Made by a program: the position numbers and the translations under genes | Notes under the pieces: model-generated | What the model was told of the DNA's origin: nothing | Databases searched by the model: none | What the model saw: the letters and a program-made list of their open reading frames with translations, nothing else | NCBI GenBank assembly: GCA_016806645.1 | Contig: JACSYO010002163.1 | Coordinates: 1,111,001 to 1,175,000, forward strand | DNA from: Ophiodon elongatus | Taxonomy: Eukaryota > Chordata > Actinopteri > Perciformes > Hexagrammidae | Direction of reading: 5' to 3' | DNA: 64,000 nt | Part shown: in pieces, positions 1-11,999 of the stretch | How the letters are laid out: the number at the start of each line of letters is the position of its first letter | How positions within the stretch are numbered: the stretch's first letter is position 1

Positions 1-75
1 GTCAGCTCTACTTTCTTTCCACTCGTGCATTTGTACATTTTACTACACTGGTAAATTTTTCACTCTGGGATTGGA

Positions 76-78
<3 letters not shown>

Positions 79-107
<29 letters not shown>
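79..107. repeat. (CT)n microsatellite
   Basis: An uninterrupted CT dinucleotide run of about 14 units, read directly from the sequence. Confidence 0.95.
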
Positions 108-111
<4 letters not shown>

Positions 112-1045
112 GCATTAGTCGTGCATATACGCACTCCTGCATGAATCATAAACTTTGTTTATTCAAAAACCACCTCAGTGTTAAATAATACAATGACATA
201 ATCAGGGCAATGTGTAGAGCTGCTGCGATGTGGATCATGATTTAATTTCCCCATGGTCCCGGTCGGAGTCCTTGGAGACCTGCCTTGATGGACAACCACA
301 CTGTGAGTTGTTTATGCGCCAATGAAATAGATTTCATTAGCAGACTTTATATGGCTGTTAAGAAAGTGCTCTTGGTTCCCGCGGAGGAAGCTCGCCGGCC
401 GGAACGATATCCATGACAGTTATCCACTCTGCTTCGCTCGGCATGCTGGGACATGTTCCAAAATTCTATGAATATTCACGAGCATGGTGTGGCCCTTAAA
501 GGCCGGTCAGGCCTCTGTTTTGCAGCCAGTGCTCTTGGCAGTGAATGACGGAGTCTCGCTCCATCTTCATCCCCAGTGCTAGGTGATGATCAGAGGCAAC
601 ACGGACACAGCCTCTCTCGTCAGAAGATGATCTCCATTTCCAGTGCGTTGAATCAGCGGACAAAAGAGTACAGAGCAAATGTTTTGTGGGTTGTTATGTG
701 CAGAAAGGACTCATAGGAGGATGCACATTAAACGGCATACAGGATGCACGCTTTCTATAGGAAGGTGGGTGTGCATGAGGATGGAAGATAACGGGTTCGG
801 TATTCAGAGCAACCCTCCGCTGTAACCACCGCACTACGAAAATCAATGCGGCTTCATTGGGTTTCACAGTTTTACATACGGGAGCTGGTGTGTTATAAAA
901 CCAAATGCATTTCATTCATTTGTCCTTCAGTGTGGGTGGTGTAACACAATAAATGGGAGAGTGAATGGTGAGGGGGCAAATTCAATTACATCTCTTTTAT
1001 ACCTACACACTTACAGAGAAATGAGGACACACATAACAAAAGGGG

Positions 1046-1077
1046 TCTAATGAAATAAGTCACCCTATTTCATTAGA
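1046..1077. repeat. Perfect 12-bp inverted repeat
   Basis: Arm TCTAATGAAATA (1046-1057) is followed by an 8-nt loop and its exact reverse complement TATTTCATTAGA (1066-1077). No T-run follows, so it is not terminator-like. It may be the remnant tip of a foldback element. Confidence 0.85.
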
Positions 1078-1183
1078 TTTCCATTTGGGCTTTACAGGTG
1101 CCGGCTGCTACACGTGTGGAGACACATTCACACAAAAACAAAAAGGATTCAGGACAGAACAGATGACTGATGCGGCCCTGAAG

Positions 1184-1193
1184 AATATATATA

Positions 1194-1232
<39 letters not shown>
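1184..1232. repeat. (AT)n microsatellite
   Basis: A nearly pure TA/AT run with one internal interruption (ctg) near 1193-1196. Confidence 0.95.
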
Positions 1233-1235
<3 letters not shown>

Positions 1236-2115
1236 GGGTTTCTTGAATGATAACTATAACATACTAGAATTACCGCCTCGCAGTTGTACGTCTCCGCCAA
1301 CCAGTCATGTTGCAGTTTACATCCATGTCCGTCCAAAATGTCATCACGAGGGAACATTTGTATTTTTGATTGGGAGTGAACTGTCCCTTTAGCCTAAAAT
1401 GGAGGACTTGACTCTTTGATAATGGAACAAAATCATCAACATTAACTCATCTTCATTCCCTAAGCAGAACATTTGTTCTTTAGATTTACATTCACTTATG
1501 TCTGCTCATGTCAAAAATGTGTGTTAATAGTGTTCAGATAATCCCTTAATCTGTAATATCACATTTAAAATAGGGGATTGGGAGAAGTCACATTACATTC
1601 CCTGGTAAATGTAATTGTTAGTACATATACCAGGCAGAAACACAAGAAACCTTCCTTTAGTTGGTTTGTGCATTTTATTGTAAGTATAAGATAAAAACAG
1701 TGAAGCAACTTGTGTCCCAAATATGAACAGTTTTTATTGTCAAAAATATCAGAATAGATAAAAATGCAAATTATTGTTTTTGAAGCAGGGATATGTTTTG
1801 ATCACTGCCTGTGAACATAATTTTACACCCAAAGCTAAAGCAGAGCGAGTTCAATCAGACAGTCCTCCTGGGGAACTTTGATTAGAAATAAAAAGCCTGC
1901 AGTTGGATGCGGCGGTGAGCGACGACAGAGAGCAAGTTGATGCCAAGACAAAAGCTCACCTGACATATGACCCAATCCAGAGTGATTCATTATAGCTTGA
2001 GGATACACTTTGTGAAGTTTATTTAATAACACAGATTCAGGGCTTCATGAAATGTTTCATGAATCATCGCTAAATTAATGTGGAGGGACGCAAGGACATC
2101 ATCTGAAAACGTATG
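1233..2115. other. Unassigned non-coding DNA with a MITE-end-like motif
   Basis: No gene is seen. The stretch GTGAACTGTCCCTTTAG near 1377-1393 resembles the terminal motif of common fish MITEs, but no matching opposite end was found nearby. Confidence 0.45.
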
Positions 2116-2755
2116 AGACACAGACTGTATATATAAGAAGTGGACGCCCTGACGTCACCCATTGTTTTGTGGACTGCCGTTCAGCATTTTGGCCGTCGCC
2201 ATCTTAGTTATTGGCTGTTGACATCTTGGTATTTGGCTGCGTGCTCTTGTTTTGATGGCGTCACTAACTTGGTTTTTGGCTGCCGACATCTTGTCTTTTT
2301 GCAACCAGAAGTGACATTAGAGGACATTTTTATCGGAACCAAAATGTTACAATTAACTTTCATGAAATTAACTTTCATGAAGTGAAAGCAAACTGTGAAA
2401 GGGTTTAAGTTGTAAGACAAAAACACAGACAACTCCCAGAACGGACAAACACTGTGGTAGCAACCTGTCAATCACCTTGTAGCCCCGCCCTAAAGCATAC
2501 CCTGCTTTATGGTCTGTTTGACTCTAAATGGACCATCATTTACTAAATGAACATCATGATGTAATGAAGAAGACTTGAAACAAGAGATTGAGACCATAAA
2601 CATGTTTACAATGTTTACTGAGGGAATAAATCAAGAGAGAAGTAGAGTCATTTTCTCATAGACTTCTATACAACCAGAGGAGTCGCCCCCTGATGGACAG
2701 TGGAGAGAATGCAGCTTTAAGACTTCACTTTTCAGACCGGGAGGTTGCCGCCTGG
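2116..2755 (+). mobile_element. Interspersed repeat family A, copy 1 (long form)
   Basis: This is the longest copy of a repeat seen about ten times in the window. It opens with a TATA-like GTATATATAAGAAG and has the CRE palindrome TGACGTCA at 2150-2157 and several CCATCTT-type (YY1-like) motifs. After that comes the segment shared by nearly all copies: ACCTGTCAATCACCTTGTAG, then GCCCCGCCCTAAAGCATACC, and finally AGGAGTCGCCCCCTGATGG. Relative to shorter copies it carries extra middle sequence, including a duplicated AACTTTCATGAA. No reading frame is conserved between copies and no clear terminal inverted repeat is visible, so it is non-autonomous and its class is unknown. Confidence 0.8.
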
Positions 2756-4115
2756 TATGAGCCGGTTATTATATGGGGTTTGGAAGTATAGTTTCCTTGT
2801 CGATGAGCTTTCCTATCCGACTTTGACAGTCATCCAATGTTAGATTGAACAATCCGTGAAGCCATATGCTAGTGGAGGAATGGGGTGTAATGACTACATG
2901 CTTAAACAGCAGCCATCATCTACAAACGGACAAATGGAGATTCTCAACATTTTGATAACTGTGGCAGAACTAGAACATCATTCACATCTAGTGGTGTAAT
3001 TTCTCGCCCTGATAGTTCCTCTGTCATTACCAAAGCCCCTGATGAATATTGTCATGTATTTCCGTGAGAATCAGCTTCCCCCTGAACTCACATCTGTATT
3101 CCTGTCTGGTCCTTTCACTTTAATATTCACCAAACATTTTGAATATACCATGAGGCTTGTGCTGCAGCTAGACGGCTCTAATTGCAGAGATATAATGTTC
3201 CTCATAAGATTTATGAGCTATTAATCTGCTCATGCGGAATGATTCATGAGTCTCAGAGTTGGGAGACATATGATTAGAGATATTCATTCGTCATGGCTGC
3301 CGGAGACACAAGGCTTTAAGCTTCAGATATTTCATCCAAACTGCTTTGATCCACAATACCCTCATTTTTACTTCTTAGCATGTCATGAAACAGTGACATC
3401 TGCAAAAATATGTACATAGTCATTGTACAATTTTTACTTACTATTGTACAATTTAATGAAACTATTGCAGTTCGACGAAATCAGATCATTAGTTCACTAA
3501 TTAAACAATATATTTGATTACACACTGTTGAGTGTTCAGGTTTAATGGGCACTGTCTAAAAGTCAGGTCATGCAGATAATTCAACAACAGAAACAAAGAG
3601 CCAATTCAGGCCGTCAACTTGATTCTTTCACTATACCATCACTATCTATTGTAAACACATCCTGTTCACTCTTTTGCTCCAAAAGATTTAATTAAATTAA
3701 AATATTAGAACAAATGAATCAACAAATACGTTTTTTGTTGTTGCCAGAGCCCGTTCAGAAAGGAGACGGCCCACTGAGAGTCGGTTTCCTGTTCCATTGG
3801 GAGAAGAGGAAGTGAACAACGATCAGATAAAGTAAAGATTGCACCCATTTATCACGAGCCACATATCTTCAGAACATTCTGACACTGAAATGGCATTTTT
3901 CATATAAATTAAAAATAATATTTTAGTTTAGAATTTTATAATTTGAGTTCTTGACTGACACACGCCGGCGGTGGCGGTAGCGCTCGCGGTACTATGAGTG
4001 TGTGTGTTTGAGTTTTTGTCATCATTAATATTTAGAACAAGCTTATTGATTGCGTATCAAATAAGGTAACGTAGAGAAAAGACGAACAGAGAAACGTCAC
4101 CGACTGTACGATCAC
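2756..4115. other. Unassigned non-coding DNA
   Basis: No gene or recognised repeat is seen. The 3955-4000 stretch is locally CpG-rich (gccggcggtggcggtagcg). Confidence 0.5.
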
Positions 4116-4228
4116 TTTTCATGTCGTGTCTCCACACAACGAATCAGATTAATGATTTCCTTTCCATACTAGCCTTGAACAGACGACTTTTCATGGTCGT
4201 TTTTATTGAGTTCTGAAGGCTGTGTGGG
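4116..4228 (+). mobile_element. Dispersed repeat family D, fragment 1
   Basis: The segment holding TTTCCTTTCCATACTAG and CAGACGACTTTTCATGG, then GAGTTCTGAAGGCTG, recurs in diverged form near 10360-10400 and 49350-49415. Ends are not defined. Confidence 0.6.
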
Positions 4229-4779
4229 GTGTGTGTGTGGTGGGGGGGAGGGGCACGTCAATATATTTTTTCAAACTGTTGTTTTTGTCGTGACTACTTT
4301 CACACAGAACGTAAATATTATGTGGCGAAAAAATTACAAAATGTTTTTTTTCTAAATGAGGTGGATTTTTCTGAGCTGCTCTTTTTCAAATGTAGCACAT
4401 TAATCATATCATCTTATTTATCTTTTCATAAGCTCCACCTCAGCATCCACCTGTATGTTCTCAGTGCAGAAGTTTCTACATTCTTGTCCACGCTGAGCTT
4501 GTATGGAGACAAGATGCCAAACATAAACTCTAATCGGTTTTAACATATTGTAATATTAGGCCTATCCAGTGTCAGTTGGCTGCCTGAACCAATGATTTAA
4601 AATATATGATGTGACTGATGAATTCAAAAGTTGGATTTGCCTCCAGACTAATGTTTTATTTAGGGCTGTTGCCTTTATGTATTACCATCCTAACATTCAC
4701 TCAAGACAAAACCGAGACATCAAGACATTCAGCATCTGCAAACTCAAACAAAACCTTTTGCTCTGATTGGGAGAGAGAG
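4229..4779. other. Unassigned DNA with a short block shared with 38505-38550
   Basis: The string ACTTTCACACAGAACGTAAA near 4295-4320 recurs as ACTTTCACACAGAACATGAA near 38508-38530, followed in both by a similar A-rich stretch. A 104-codon open frame crosses this block, but it lacks recognisable domains and is read as repeat-derived. Confidence 0.4.
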
Positions 4780-4783
4780 TTAA

Positions 4784-5205
4784 CCCTTTAGAGACCCACA
4801 TGGACCCGTTTTTTGTCATTTGGCCATCACATACATCCATCATTATGTCTTAAGCCCTTTCACAATTTATTTTAATTAATCAAATAATTAATTCAATTTA
4901 CAACTAGAACAACTTGTGTAGAGACCCAAGTATGCTGGGATATCACCATTCTTAGAATAGGAGAAAAATTATAAAGTAGCATGTCTTTTATGGGGAGGCT
5001 CATGAGTACCCAAATAACACATTTTCCTTTAGATATCTTCAGGAGAGAAAATCGCCAAGCCAGTTTTACCTCCCCAAAATGTTTAGCTTTTTTTCAGCCA
5101 GCATGAACCGATTGGTACCGATGGATTCATTAGGTCGTCTACTTTCATATGATACCAGTATCTTCAGCCTCTGGAAAATCCGCCGATCCTGCAAGTCCTT
5201 GAGGG
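4784..5205. mobile_element. piggyBac-type MITE
   Basis: The 422-bp segment begins CCCTTTAGAGACC and ends AAGTCCTTGAGGG, whose reverse complement begins CCCTCAAGG. It is flanked on both sides by TTAA (4780-4783 and 5206-5209). TTAA duplications with CCCT termini are the hallmark of the piggyBac superfamily. No transposase frame lies inside, so it is non-autonomous. The terminal repeats are imperfect beyond the first four to eight bases. Confidence 0.7.
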
Positions 5206-5209
5206 TTAA

Positions 5210-6065
5210 TTTAAAATGTACTGCATGATGACTACATCCAACGCTTCTGACAGCGTACAGTTCTTGACGTTAAGAACTTTAACATGGATTATTCAGACTT
5301 AAAGACAAGGCCCTAGCTCTTACAATACACTGACGAAGGGAGGTGTCATTCCGCTGAACATGCCGTCTCAAACTCCAGCTTTCCCATCAGCGTAGAAACA
5401 GTAGACGATGTAAAGATTGAGATCTCCAGGGAGAGGAGTCGGTCCAATAGCACCAGAGCTGACCACCGCTGGTTTTCTGTCTGGTCCTGACCTTGTTTGA
5501 AAGCGGATTTGTTAACGACGCTTCAGTCGAGCATTTCAAGCATTGTTGATGGTTGTTGGCACAGAGCATTTATTACTTAGCGTAGTAGGGTATTGTTTTA
5601 CCATCATTTGGCCTCAGGTTCATGGTGTGTGCCAGTCATTTACAGCTTCTGCTCGTGTTTTTATTCTGTCGGAGTAAATGCATTTGTTTTTTTAGCTGTA
5701 TTAACCCTCATTACCAGGCACTTACTCATCAATTCAGATGATATAACACATTCAATCGACATGAATCACAACAATTTAAATGTCTCATGCACCTTCTGTG
5801 TGTCGCACAGCCCGAATCCATAAGGTAACAACATTCACTTGCATAATACTGCATTTTCTCTTGTGAAAAACTGATGATTAATAATTCAATATTCTCTGAC
5901 ATAATTACTGAGATAAAGACTGCTCATTTAGTTAACAAAAATAAAACACACAACACAATCGATACTCCAGCTCCTGATTGATGAAGAGCCACTTCTTCTG
6001 TTCTCACCTTTCACAATAAAAGCCCTAGACGTACACACTGTAGCTGTTTACCAGAGTAAACTTAC
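5210..6065. other. Unassigned non-coding DNA
   Basis: No supported gene, RNA or repeat family is seen; short open frames here have no recognisable domains. Confidence 0.5.
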
Positions 6066-6260
6066 AGTAGCTTGAGGCTATACAACAGTTCACCTCAGAC
6101 AGACTTATCAGACGCTGCTCTGGAGCAACAGGATCCTGGTAGTTGGTCGAGAATCTATTCAAACTTTTTTTTGAAAAAGTGTCGCAACTGTTGCAAATTT
6201 GCATCGCTGCTGGTTTTGATGCAAAACACTCGTAGGCGAGCATCAGATCCTGTTGGTGAA
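6066..6260 (+). mobile_element. Dispersed repeat family G, copy 1
   Basis: It contains ATCCTGGTAGTTGGTC and TTGAAAAAGTGTCGCAACTG followed by a GCAAATTTGCATCGCTGC block. The same blocks, in the same order and diverged, appear on the opposite strand at about 54385-54565. No coding potential is evident. Confidence 0.6.
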
Positions 6261-7955
6261 ACTGCCTGTTTCACAAGATACGAGTCCAAAGATTACAATC
6301 AGCATGATATAGTTTAAAACAAGGGTAGCTTTCACGCTGTGATTAAAATCCCTCCACACTGCAATTTAAAAGCTGCTGTCTCTTCCATCGGAACCAACAG
6401 GCTTCTGCAAATTACCTTTTCAACAGCTGCACTTGCTTTCCCTTAAAAAATAGTGAATTCATAACCGAGTGGAGCTGTCAGGGCATTGTTCGATCAAACA
6501 TTCAAGTTTAAAGAACCATGAATCATTTTTTAAAGAAACACACCTTCGTATCCCATCAGTATTCATGTTCCTGCAGCTTCTCCACCAGCCGTTTGCTAAC
6601 TAACGTCGACTGAGCGAGGCTGGTGTGAGTGCTGGTTCTCCGGTGGTTACCGTGGGTTACCTTTGTGTAGACTGAATAGAACATCTGTGAATCTAATAAT
6701 ATCCCTTACACCATGCATATTTCATGTGTTTTTTTGCAGCTATTTCTCAAATCTGCTTTGGTGAGTCATTTAGTTTTACATTTTGGATGTCACTACGTAC
6801 CTCAGAAAATCAGATTCCATTTCCTGCACAAATTAGGGCTCATGTTTAATTCACAGCCAATACATACATTCTAATTTGACCACACTAAATTATTGAAGGA
6901 AAAGATGACTGATGATGGGAGAAACATTAGTTCTGTGATTTAATCAAACCAAAGAATGCAGACTGTAAACTGCACATTGGGCCACAATAATACCTTTGAC
7001 ATATGACTCCCACTCAAATATATTTGCCAAGGCGGTGATGGATAAAGGATTATCAGTTCCACAGTTTAACTAATCAGAAGCCATTCTTTGTACCACAGTA
7101 ATTGACAAGGACCTACTTTAAACCCTCATCTTGAATGTTTAATCACAGAATATCTAAATAGTTGCTAAAACACAATTTTCCATGATAACTCAGTTAATCA
7201 TATCAATATTCTATTATCACAGAAGGAGGCATCTAATCTTTTCTCTTAGTTAAAGAATACAATAGACGAGGGAACAGGGAACAGTGAGTGAACAAAATGC
7301 TGACTTATTTCCTGGTTTCAGGACTTATTCCCGCAGCTCTTCAGTAGCTTTCACTCATAAGTTCTATGTTCGCTCTCTTCAGCAGTCTACAGAGACTTCC
7401 ATTACTGGGCTCCAACTAAAACACACCATATGTAACAGTTGTATTTACTTCTACCTTTAAGAGGACTCCATGTCTTTTCTCTTTGGGTTTGAAGCCTCCA
7501 CTGGCCTGCTGCATTAAGATCAGGTTGAAACTGGCCTGACACAGATCTGATTACCTGCCACCGTCAGTCGGGGTCAGAGCCTCCTTCATCCATTAATACT
7601 AACCTCATGTTATGCCTGTCAGTATTTAGCACCCGGGCTCGCAGGCATGACTAATGCAGTGAGTGCTCTCAGTCTCACAGTGTCCAGTGGTAAAACACTG
7701 TGCGACAGCTAAAGTGTAAACCATCTGTTCAGCTCACCAGGGAGATAAATCCAGACGTGTTCAGCACATCTGACAATGACGACACAGCTGGAGATCAACT
7801 CCACACACTTTCTACTCACGTCAGTGATGAGTATGTGGGGATAATTATTGTGTAATTGTAATACGAGAAATAAATTTGAACCAGAATCATCATCGTTTTG
7901 TTCGCAACTGCCCTCTAGAACGAGAGGTAGAAGCGTTTTCTGATCTGACTAGAGA
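6261..7955. other. Unassigned non-coding DNA
   Basis: About 1.7 kb of AT-rich sequence without a recognisable gene or repeat. The longest open frames are short and featureless. Confidence 0.5.
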
Positions 7956-8092
7956 GGCCTCCGGAAACCCTGGATCTAAACGGAAACCGGTTCTAAATTA
8001 ATAGAAACCTGAAGTACTGATGAGGTCCGGAGTTAGTGGTTCTGCCATCGGTACTTGTTAGTAGAGTGAGACGTCCTCGTCTCAAAGCTCCT

Positions 8093-8143
8093 CTCTCTGT
8101 CTCTTTGTCTCTCTGTCTCTTTGTCTCTCTGTCTCTTTGTCTC
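8093..8143. repeat. 16-bp tandem repeat (TCTCTCTGTCTCTTTG)
   Basis: About three copies of a TCTCTCTG/TCTCTTTG alternation inside MITE B. The same purine-rich module in reverse orientation occurs in the other B copies (near 36660-36725 and 43740-43765). Confidence 0.8.
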
Positions 8144-8293
8144 CGGCTCAGTACAGTGTGAGACTCACATCACAGCAGAGAGGAGACAAAGATCCAAAGT
8201 GTTTCTACATTTGACTCCAGTAGATTCTGAGAACTCTGGTTGTCTCAAACTCAATAAAAGCCTCACAAGTAAAAGAGGAAACAGCAGCAGTTC

Positions 8294-8340
8294 TGTCACG
8301 GCTCTGCCGCTTCCTGTGTCTCCAGTGTCCCCTGTCCGTC

Positions 8341-8371
<31 letters not shown>

Positions 8372-8748
8372 GCGTGGGCGCGGCTTCCATCAACCGGCAC
8401 CTGGGCTCATCTCCAACACCTGTCTGCAATTAAACCACCCTGTTAAATACCCCGGCTTCCCTCGACTCGTCGCCAGATTATTTCACCATTACAGTGGTAG
8501 TGTGACTCTCGGCCGCGCTTAGGCTCGGTTCGACTGAAAGTATCTTTTGTGTTTCGCTTCACATTGCTATTCTAACTTCTGTTCCTTGTGCCCAGGATTC
8601 CCGTCCTGACCCTGCAGCCCAGCCAACGCCGCTCATCTCCCTACCTCTCCTTCAAATCACCAGCTGTCTCCCAAATAAACCCATTCCTACACTTACCCTT
8701 CCGGCTCCGTGTCCGCTCTTGGGTCCAGCCGAAAACCAAACCGTAACA
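8294..8748 (+). mobile_element. Solo LTR of a retrotransposon, nested in MITE B
   Basis: The 455-bp insert begins TGTCACGG and ends CCGTAACA, so it has TG...CA termini with a short imperfect inverted repeat. It is flanked by the 5-bp direct repeat AGTTC (8289-8293 and 8749-8753). The host B sequence, known from the other copies, contains AGTTC only once, which defines the insertion exactly. Internal features fit an LTR: TTAAATACC near 8442-8450 as a TATA-like box and AATAAA at 8673-8678 as a polyadenylation signal. No internal retrotransposon genes remain, so it is a recombined solo LTR. The family (Gypsy-like is likely) cannot be fixed from the LTR alone. Confidence 0.85.
8344..8371. repeat. 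(GT)n microsatellite inside the solo LTR
   Basis: About 14 GT units within the LTR. Confidence 0.95.
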
Positions 8749-9056
8749 AGTTCATCACAACATGTGACCAACAAGCAGAACATCAACCTGTTTGTCGAGC
8801 AGCAGGTAACGTTAGTGATGTCATACGGAGTCACAAGATAAGGGATCATCAATGAAAGATAATCACTGAGATCATTGATGACCTGAGAATAGAGTTTAAA
8901 GATTTTAGAACTTCTTGTATTTGTTTACAAGAATAATAAAGAAATGTTGATTCTTTTCTTAATTAATTGTCTTTTCTTCTCACAAAATAATCAAAAAGAA
9001 CCAATAAGAGTATCGATAAGAGTACTATTATTGATAAAATCCTAACGATACCCGGC

Positions 9057-10179
9057 TCCAGATCTGACTGAAAATAAATCTGTCATAATTGAGGAGGGGA
9101 TTGAAACTCCAGAGAACAGCAGCGAGAGAGAGCAGAGGGAAGTCAAAAACTGGGATGCATATTTTATCAGTGATCAGAATCTGATTGTTTATATCATGTA
9201 TATCATTCATATCTTTTATTAAAAAATTAGGTTAGAAGTGTGTTTCTGGCCAGATTCATGAGATGGGAAGGAAAGAAACCAGACGGCAAAACTAACGCTG
9301 AAGATCGAGAGCCGGCCGAGGAGCTCCTGTATGAACAGCCCCATCGGTTTACGTGGGCAGCGCCTCAGTGGCGTCTCCACGGTTTGAACATGGCGTGACC
9401 ACACGCCACATGACGTTAGTCCATAGCTTAGGTTGTGTTACAAGCGTACTTATTTAAAAAGCTGAACCATGATGTGTTTTTCTAAGTGCCTTAACCTAAT
9501 CGCCACGTTTCTCTACATTAACCGCGACCGTTTCACAACGTTTAACGCAACCGTTTAACAATGTTAACAACGCGCCCGTATGGTTAACATTGTGAAACAT
9601 CGGAGGCTTCCGCCCAAGCGGTAAACTATGAGGAGTAGGGATGAGTTCACGTTGGGTTTTACGACTGATTCAGATGCTTTTTCCTGAGAGGACAGTGTCC
9701 TCTGACGACAGAAGAGATAAATTGCTGTGGAAACCAACAGAGGCGGTTAAGCAGCCACATGAATCTGCCAGAGGGACGAGAACAGGCCCGATAGATGCTG
9801 AACAACCTTTTTAACGGTCAAGGACAAGCGTTGTCTCTTCCCTTCCCTTCCTGGGACAATGAGGAGCGACACAAAAGTGAGAATGACACCACGGGAAAGT
9901 GGTGACGGAGCTGTTGGGTGTCAAGGGAGGTGGAGGCTCTAGTCGTCTATATTTAGACAGCGGATGAGATCGTGACACAACCCGAAATTGTCACAACAGC
10001 CTCACTGAGTTTAGCTGCGAGATGCAACGTCAAAGCTGTAAAATTAAAGAAGAGGTTTTGCCTTTCAGAGGCCGGGACAGAACCGCCCCAGGTTGATGGT
10101 CGCCTTTGCTGACGGTGCTGCAAAAGGAACAGCTAACTGACGGAGAGGGGTCTACCCCACCTAACACGTCAAACTTTCT
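9057..10179. other. Unassigned DNA with a family-F-like segment
   Basis: No gene is seen. About 9420-9620 is rich in AACG, TTTAACGCAACC and GTTAAC motifs like the F repeats at 16490 and 18990. It holds a perfect 11-bp inverted repeat, ACAATGTTAAC (9558-9568) with GTTAACATTGT (9583-9593). Confidence 0.45.
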
Positions 10180-10415
10180 CGATGTCCGTCATTTTGACAG
10201 ACAGGGTTATAAAAATTCCGTCATGATCTATTATTAACAGTCACTTTAATGTTTTTATTATATTAAGACGTGGCCAAAAGGTGTATTTAAAGGCGGAGTC
10301 TGTGATTCTAATTCTAATCCAGTACTTTTTCTAGTACTCCATATTTGCCACGCACAGACGACTTCTCATGGCCGTTTTGATTTAGTTCTGAAGGCTGACC
10401 TGGAGACTGGACTCA
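10180..10415 (+). mobile_element. Dispersed repeat family D, copy 2
   Basis: The order of blocks is shared with 49025-49460: CATTTTGACAGACAG, then AAAAATTCCGTCATGATC, AAGGTGTATTTAAAGG, CAGACGACTTCTCATGG and TTAGTTCTGAAGG. No coding content is seen and the ends are undefined. Confidence 0.65.
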
Positions 10416-11199
10416 CCAGACTCTGTGATTGTGGGATTTATCGATCCTGCAAGCACTCGCTTCACTGGGAGGAAATCCCGCAGTATGTGCGGCCTCTACA
10501 CCGGCACAGCGCTGTAGCCCGTAGTCACTGACGCTCCAAGGCCTCCAGTCCTCTACGGAAAATATTCTGTTAACGCGACCTGTGGTCTACCTTGAAAAAA
10601 GTATTTCTTGACACATGTTGTATTATGTCAGTTATGTAAATTTTACTTTGCAAATCTCTTCCAAAAGAATCCAAAAGTCCCACCATATTCATCAAAGACA
10701 GCTAGTCACAGCTTCAGGGAGCAGTCAAAGTTGTTTGAATGGAGCTGGTACCTCGAGCAGAAAGAGTCCAGCAGGCTGTGCTTTTCCCAGCTGTTCCTTT
10801 TACCTCTGGAGACCCCAGGCTCAGCACTGAGACACTCAAAGCATCGCTCATGGGAAAAGACAGCGGCGGCCGCACTGCGTCGCATCAACACCAAGCCACC
10901 CTCGAATAGGTTGTCATTGCAGGAAATGAGGTTCTTTACAGGAGCAAGTTAAAGCTTTCAACAAGTAAACACAAATCACAGTGTTGGTGTGAAGTACACA
11001 AAAAGTTAGAAACAAGAAATAGTGGAGAGAGAGCTGCTGTAAGAGGCTGCCTATTGGTCAGAGGTGAGAACGCTATGACCGAAATGTCAAAGAGAAACTG
11101 GTGGTAGCCACCATGATAATGAATATTTTATGTGCAAACCTCCAAACCACGAGTTATCTCTGATCTCTGATCATGTGACATTGTAAACAACCAATCACT
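10416..11199. other. Unassigned non-coding DNA
   Basis: No supported gene or repeat. A 114-codon open frame at 10608-10952 has overlapping equally open frames and no domain signature, so it is not called. Confidence 0.5.
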
Positions 11200-11739
11200 G
11201 TTTAAACCTGTGTTTCTCAAACTGTGGGGTGGTGGTATTACAGGTGGGGGTGGGGGGCAGGGTGAAATGCAGAATATTTTTATTTCAAGAACTTTATTGA
11301 GAACTTCACATATTATGAAAGTACAAAGTACGCGCCACGTGAGTTTACTCGCCGGATTATTTGTGGTTATTTCGCTTCTTTCACGCTAGACGCGCCGGAG
11401 AGGGGGCGTGGCTTATCTCCGTGGAAAGAGTTAATTTCCGCCATCCACCAAGGAAGAAATAACCACTATTTGTGCTTTGTACATGTTGTGGAAGTCCCAC
11501 AAATGTCGGAACATCAGACGACCTTGTGTCTGGGTTCTCGTGTCTGGGTTCATAATATCATCCGTAGCCGCACACAGCTTCTCCAGGATCGGGAGGACTG
11601 CCGCTTCCAGTCTATAAACTTCTCCTCCATAGTTTCTGATTCAACAACGGCAGGACGTCGGTGATGACAGGTGGAGCTTCTCAACGCTGATTGGCTTTAA
11701 AGACACAGCATCACGCGAACGGCGCGAGTTGTTTGCGTT

Positions 11740-11815
11740 GCGTTATTCGCGTTTTGCGTTATTCGCGTTTTGCGTTATTCGCGCTTTGCGTTATTCGCGC
11801 TTTGCGTTATTCGCA
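11740..11815. repeat. 16-bp tandem repeat, CpG-rich
   Basis: About 4.7 copies of GCGTTATTCGCGTTTT, with later units reading CGCGCTTT, starting at 11740, 11756, 11772, 11788 and 11804. Each unit carries TTCGCG. Confidence 0.9.
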
Positions 11816-11999
11816 TCCATTCGAGTCTGTGCAGTGACTTGTATGTAATCTACTCGCGCGAAAAATTCGCAGCGCTTTGGTGTAAACACAGCAGTCATTA
11901 ATAAATACATGGCGAAATGCCTGTACTTTGGTGTAAATGTTTACGTTACGCCGTTAACAGGTTACGGTTGCGCATGCGTGACGGCCAAACTCCTTGGCG

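Larger units (their letters stand above)
1..1183. other. Unassigned non-coding DNA
   Basis: No open frame here resembles a known protein and no repeat family is recognised. It holds a (CT)n tract near 79-107 and a perfect hairpin at 1046-1077, both listed separately. It is probably intergenic DNA or a far upstream intron of the Kv4 gene. Confidence 0.6.
7960..9056 (-). mobile_element. MITE family B, copy 1, interrupted by a solo LTR
   Basis: The sequence matches the reverse complement of the B copies at 36250 and 43281. Shared blocks include GAGACTCACATCACAGCAGAG, CTGGTTGTCTCAAACTC and GTAACGTTAGTGATGTCATA. It ends in AAAATCCTAACGATACCCGG, the inverted terminal motif of the family. The body is split after 8293 by a 455-bp LTR and resumes at 8749. 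The left boundary is uncertain: similarity to copy 3 continues to AACCGGTTCTAAATTAATAG near 7985, and no clear terminal repeat is seen there. Confidence 0.8.

Noticed and set aside
8121..8522. 133-codon frame
   Set aside because: Runs across MITE B, the LTR boundary and a GT tract, so it cannot be one gene.
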